From Furfurilactobacillus rossiae DSM 15814 (GTDB lineage: Bacteria > Bacillota > Bacilli > Lactobacillales > Lactobacillaceae), in assembly GCF_000428925.1 (NCBI RefSeq), contig NZ_AUAW01000008.1:57226-121225 (forward strand): a DNA stretch of 64,000 nucleotides, read 5' to 3'. How positions within the stretch are numbered: position 1 is the stretch's first letter; every line of letters starts with the position of its first letter. The position numbers and the translations under genes were made by a program. Shown piece by piece: positions 63,004 through 64,000 of this stretch. Under the pieces are notes generated by a model. The model searched no databases. It worked only from the letters and a program-made list of their open reading frames with translations, and was not told where the DNA came from.

Positions 63004-64000
63004 AGCGATTAGTTAGTTTGGTTGTTGTTATCTTAGCGGTCAGTTTGGGACTTGGTCTGACTGCGCATCATTTACAACGTGTTGAAGGGGTCGTTGGTTC
63101 TGGCAACAACGTGCTAAACTTATACAACTGGGGGGATTACATCGATCCAGCGTTGATAACGAAGTTTGAGCACGAAACAGGTTATCATGTTTCCTACCAA
63201 ACATTTGATAGTAATGAATCCATGTACACAAAAATCAAACAGGGTGGCACGTCATATGATCTGACGGTTCCCAGCGAGTACATGGTCCAGCGAATGAAGG
63301 CTGATCATTTACTCAGGCCATTGGACAAGAACCGATTAACGGGTATGAACAACATTTCGTCGCAGTTTAAAAACCTGGCTTTTGATCCTCACAATGAATA
63401 TTCAGTGCCTTATTTCTGGGGTACACTGGGGATTGTTTACAATGATAAGTTTGTCAAAAAGGGTGAATTGACGACCTGGGACGATTTATGGAAGCCACAG
63501 TTTAAGGACAACATCATGTTAGTCGATTCTTCCCGTGATGTTTTAGGGTTGGCATTGATGTCGCAAGGCCACTCGGCGAATACGCATGATCAAGCCCAGC
63601 TGGACGAAGCGGAGCAGAAGCTCACGAAGCTAACGCCCAATGTTAAGGCTGTGCTCGATGATGAAATCATGATGTATATGGAGCAAAATGAGTCAGCAGT
63701 TGCCGTAACATATTCTGGCAATGCGGCCGAGATGATCAGTAATAACAGTCATCTTCATTACGTCATTCCGAAGCCAAGTACCAATCTGTGGATCGATAAC
63801 CTGGTTATTCCGAAGACGGCCAAACATTTGAAGGCCGCTTACGCTTTCATTAATTTTATGAACCGTCCAGAAAACGCTAAACAGAATGCAGAGTACGTGG
63901 GCTACTCAACACCTAATGCACCAGCGGAACAGTTATTGCCTGCGGATGTTCGTCAGGACAAGGAGTTTTATCCAAGTGCTAGTGTCATCAAAGATACGCA
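63000..64000 (+). CDS. potD: Spermidine/putrescine-binding protein PotD, cut by the window end
   Basis: At least 333 residues. An N-terminal hydrophobic anchor (LVSLVVVILAVSLGLGL) precedes the mature protein with VLNLYNWGDYIDPALITKFE, the PotD hallmark, and YDLTVPSEYM, PYFWGTLGIVYN and NLWIDNLVIPK. No lipobox Cys is seen, so it is anchored by its N-terminal helix. Open at 64000 with only the last few residues missing, judged by family length (about 355). Confidence 0.94.
   Translation, partial: MKRLVSLVVVILAVSLGLGLTAHHLQRVEGVVGSGNNVLNLYNWGDYIDPALITKFEHETGYHVSYQTFDSNESMYTKIKQGGTSYDLTVPSEYMVQRMKADHLLRPLDKNRLTGMNNISSQFKNLAFDPHNEYSVPYFWGTLGIVYNDKFVKKGELTTWDDLWKPQFKDNIMLVDSSRDVLGLALMSQGHSANTHDQAQLDEAEQKLTKLTPNVKAVLDDEIMMYMEQNESAVAVTYSGNAAEMISNNSHLHYVIPKPSTNLWIDNLVIPKTAKHLKAAYAFINFMNRPENAKQNAEYVGYSTPNAPAEQLLPADVRQDKEFYPSASVIKDT

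Overview
The window looks like chromosomal DNA of a low-to-moderate GC Lactobacillaceae species. Supporting signs are a type II-A CRISPR-Cas locus with a 1,369-residue Cas9, strong AGGAGG ribosome sites, T-box and PyrR-type leaders, CcpA (cre) sites, and many PadR, TetR, MarR and MerR regulated exporters and oxidoreductases. I cannot name the species. Two perfect and three near-perfect ParB (parS) sites suggest the region may lie in the origin-proximal part of the chromosome.

Layout. 1-7140: the type II-A CRISPR array, csn2, cas2, cas1 and cas9, all on the minus strand, with a tracrRNA on the plus strand between cas9 and cas1. 7140-13830: a pyrimidine operon, pyrB-pyrC-carA-carB, behind a PyrR-type attenuator. 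13890-25820: small regulator and enzyme modules. These are a MerR-controlled NAD(P)H dehydrogenase, a secreted deiminase-like protein, a metallophosphoesterase, YhgE/Pip with TetR, a cation-efflux protein, an MDR oxidoreductase, an MFS/PadR pair, a methyltransferase and an NTF2-like protein. 25820-33140: a WYL regulator with two matching operators, an AlkC-like DNA alkylation repair protein, a membrane-anchored XRE protein, and the SbcC/SbcD nuclease. 33280-36450: an SDR/TetR divergent pair, a structured intergenic repeat and an aldo-keto reductase. 36600-40220: a MarR operon in which two paralogous proteins of unknown function flank a coiled-coil peptide and an MFS exporter. 40260-47800: an orphan MetQ lipoprotein behind a Met T-box, a PadR/MFS pair, a TetR operon ending in a DJ-1/PfpI gene broken by a stop codon, and BrnQ behind a Val T-box with a second copy of the structured repeat in between. 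47840-55390: PadR/MFS, Nudix plus an unknown protein, a secreted histidine phosphatase lacking its second histidine, and an MFS/NAD(P)-binding/alcohol dehydrogenase cluster. 55490-62011: transketolase with an ascorbate-type PTS (IIC, IIB, IIA) and a divergent PRD regulator. 62037-64000: a potB remnant, potC and the start of potD.

How it fits together. The CRISPR locus is complete except for the old end of the array, which runs off the window at base 1. Five MFS exporters, each next to a regulator or redox enzyme, together with quinone, aldehyde and alcohol reductases and alkylation repair, make 14-55 kb look like a stress and detoxification region. The PTS locus abuts a spermidine/putrescine operon that has lost potA and most of potB, which points to a replacement event at about 62,012-62,036.
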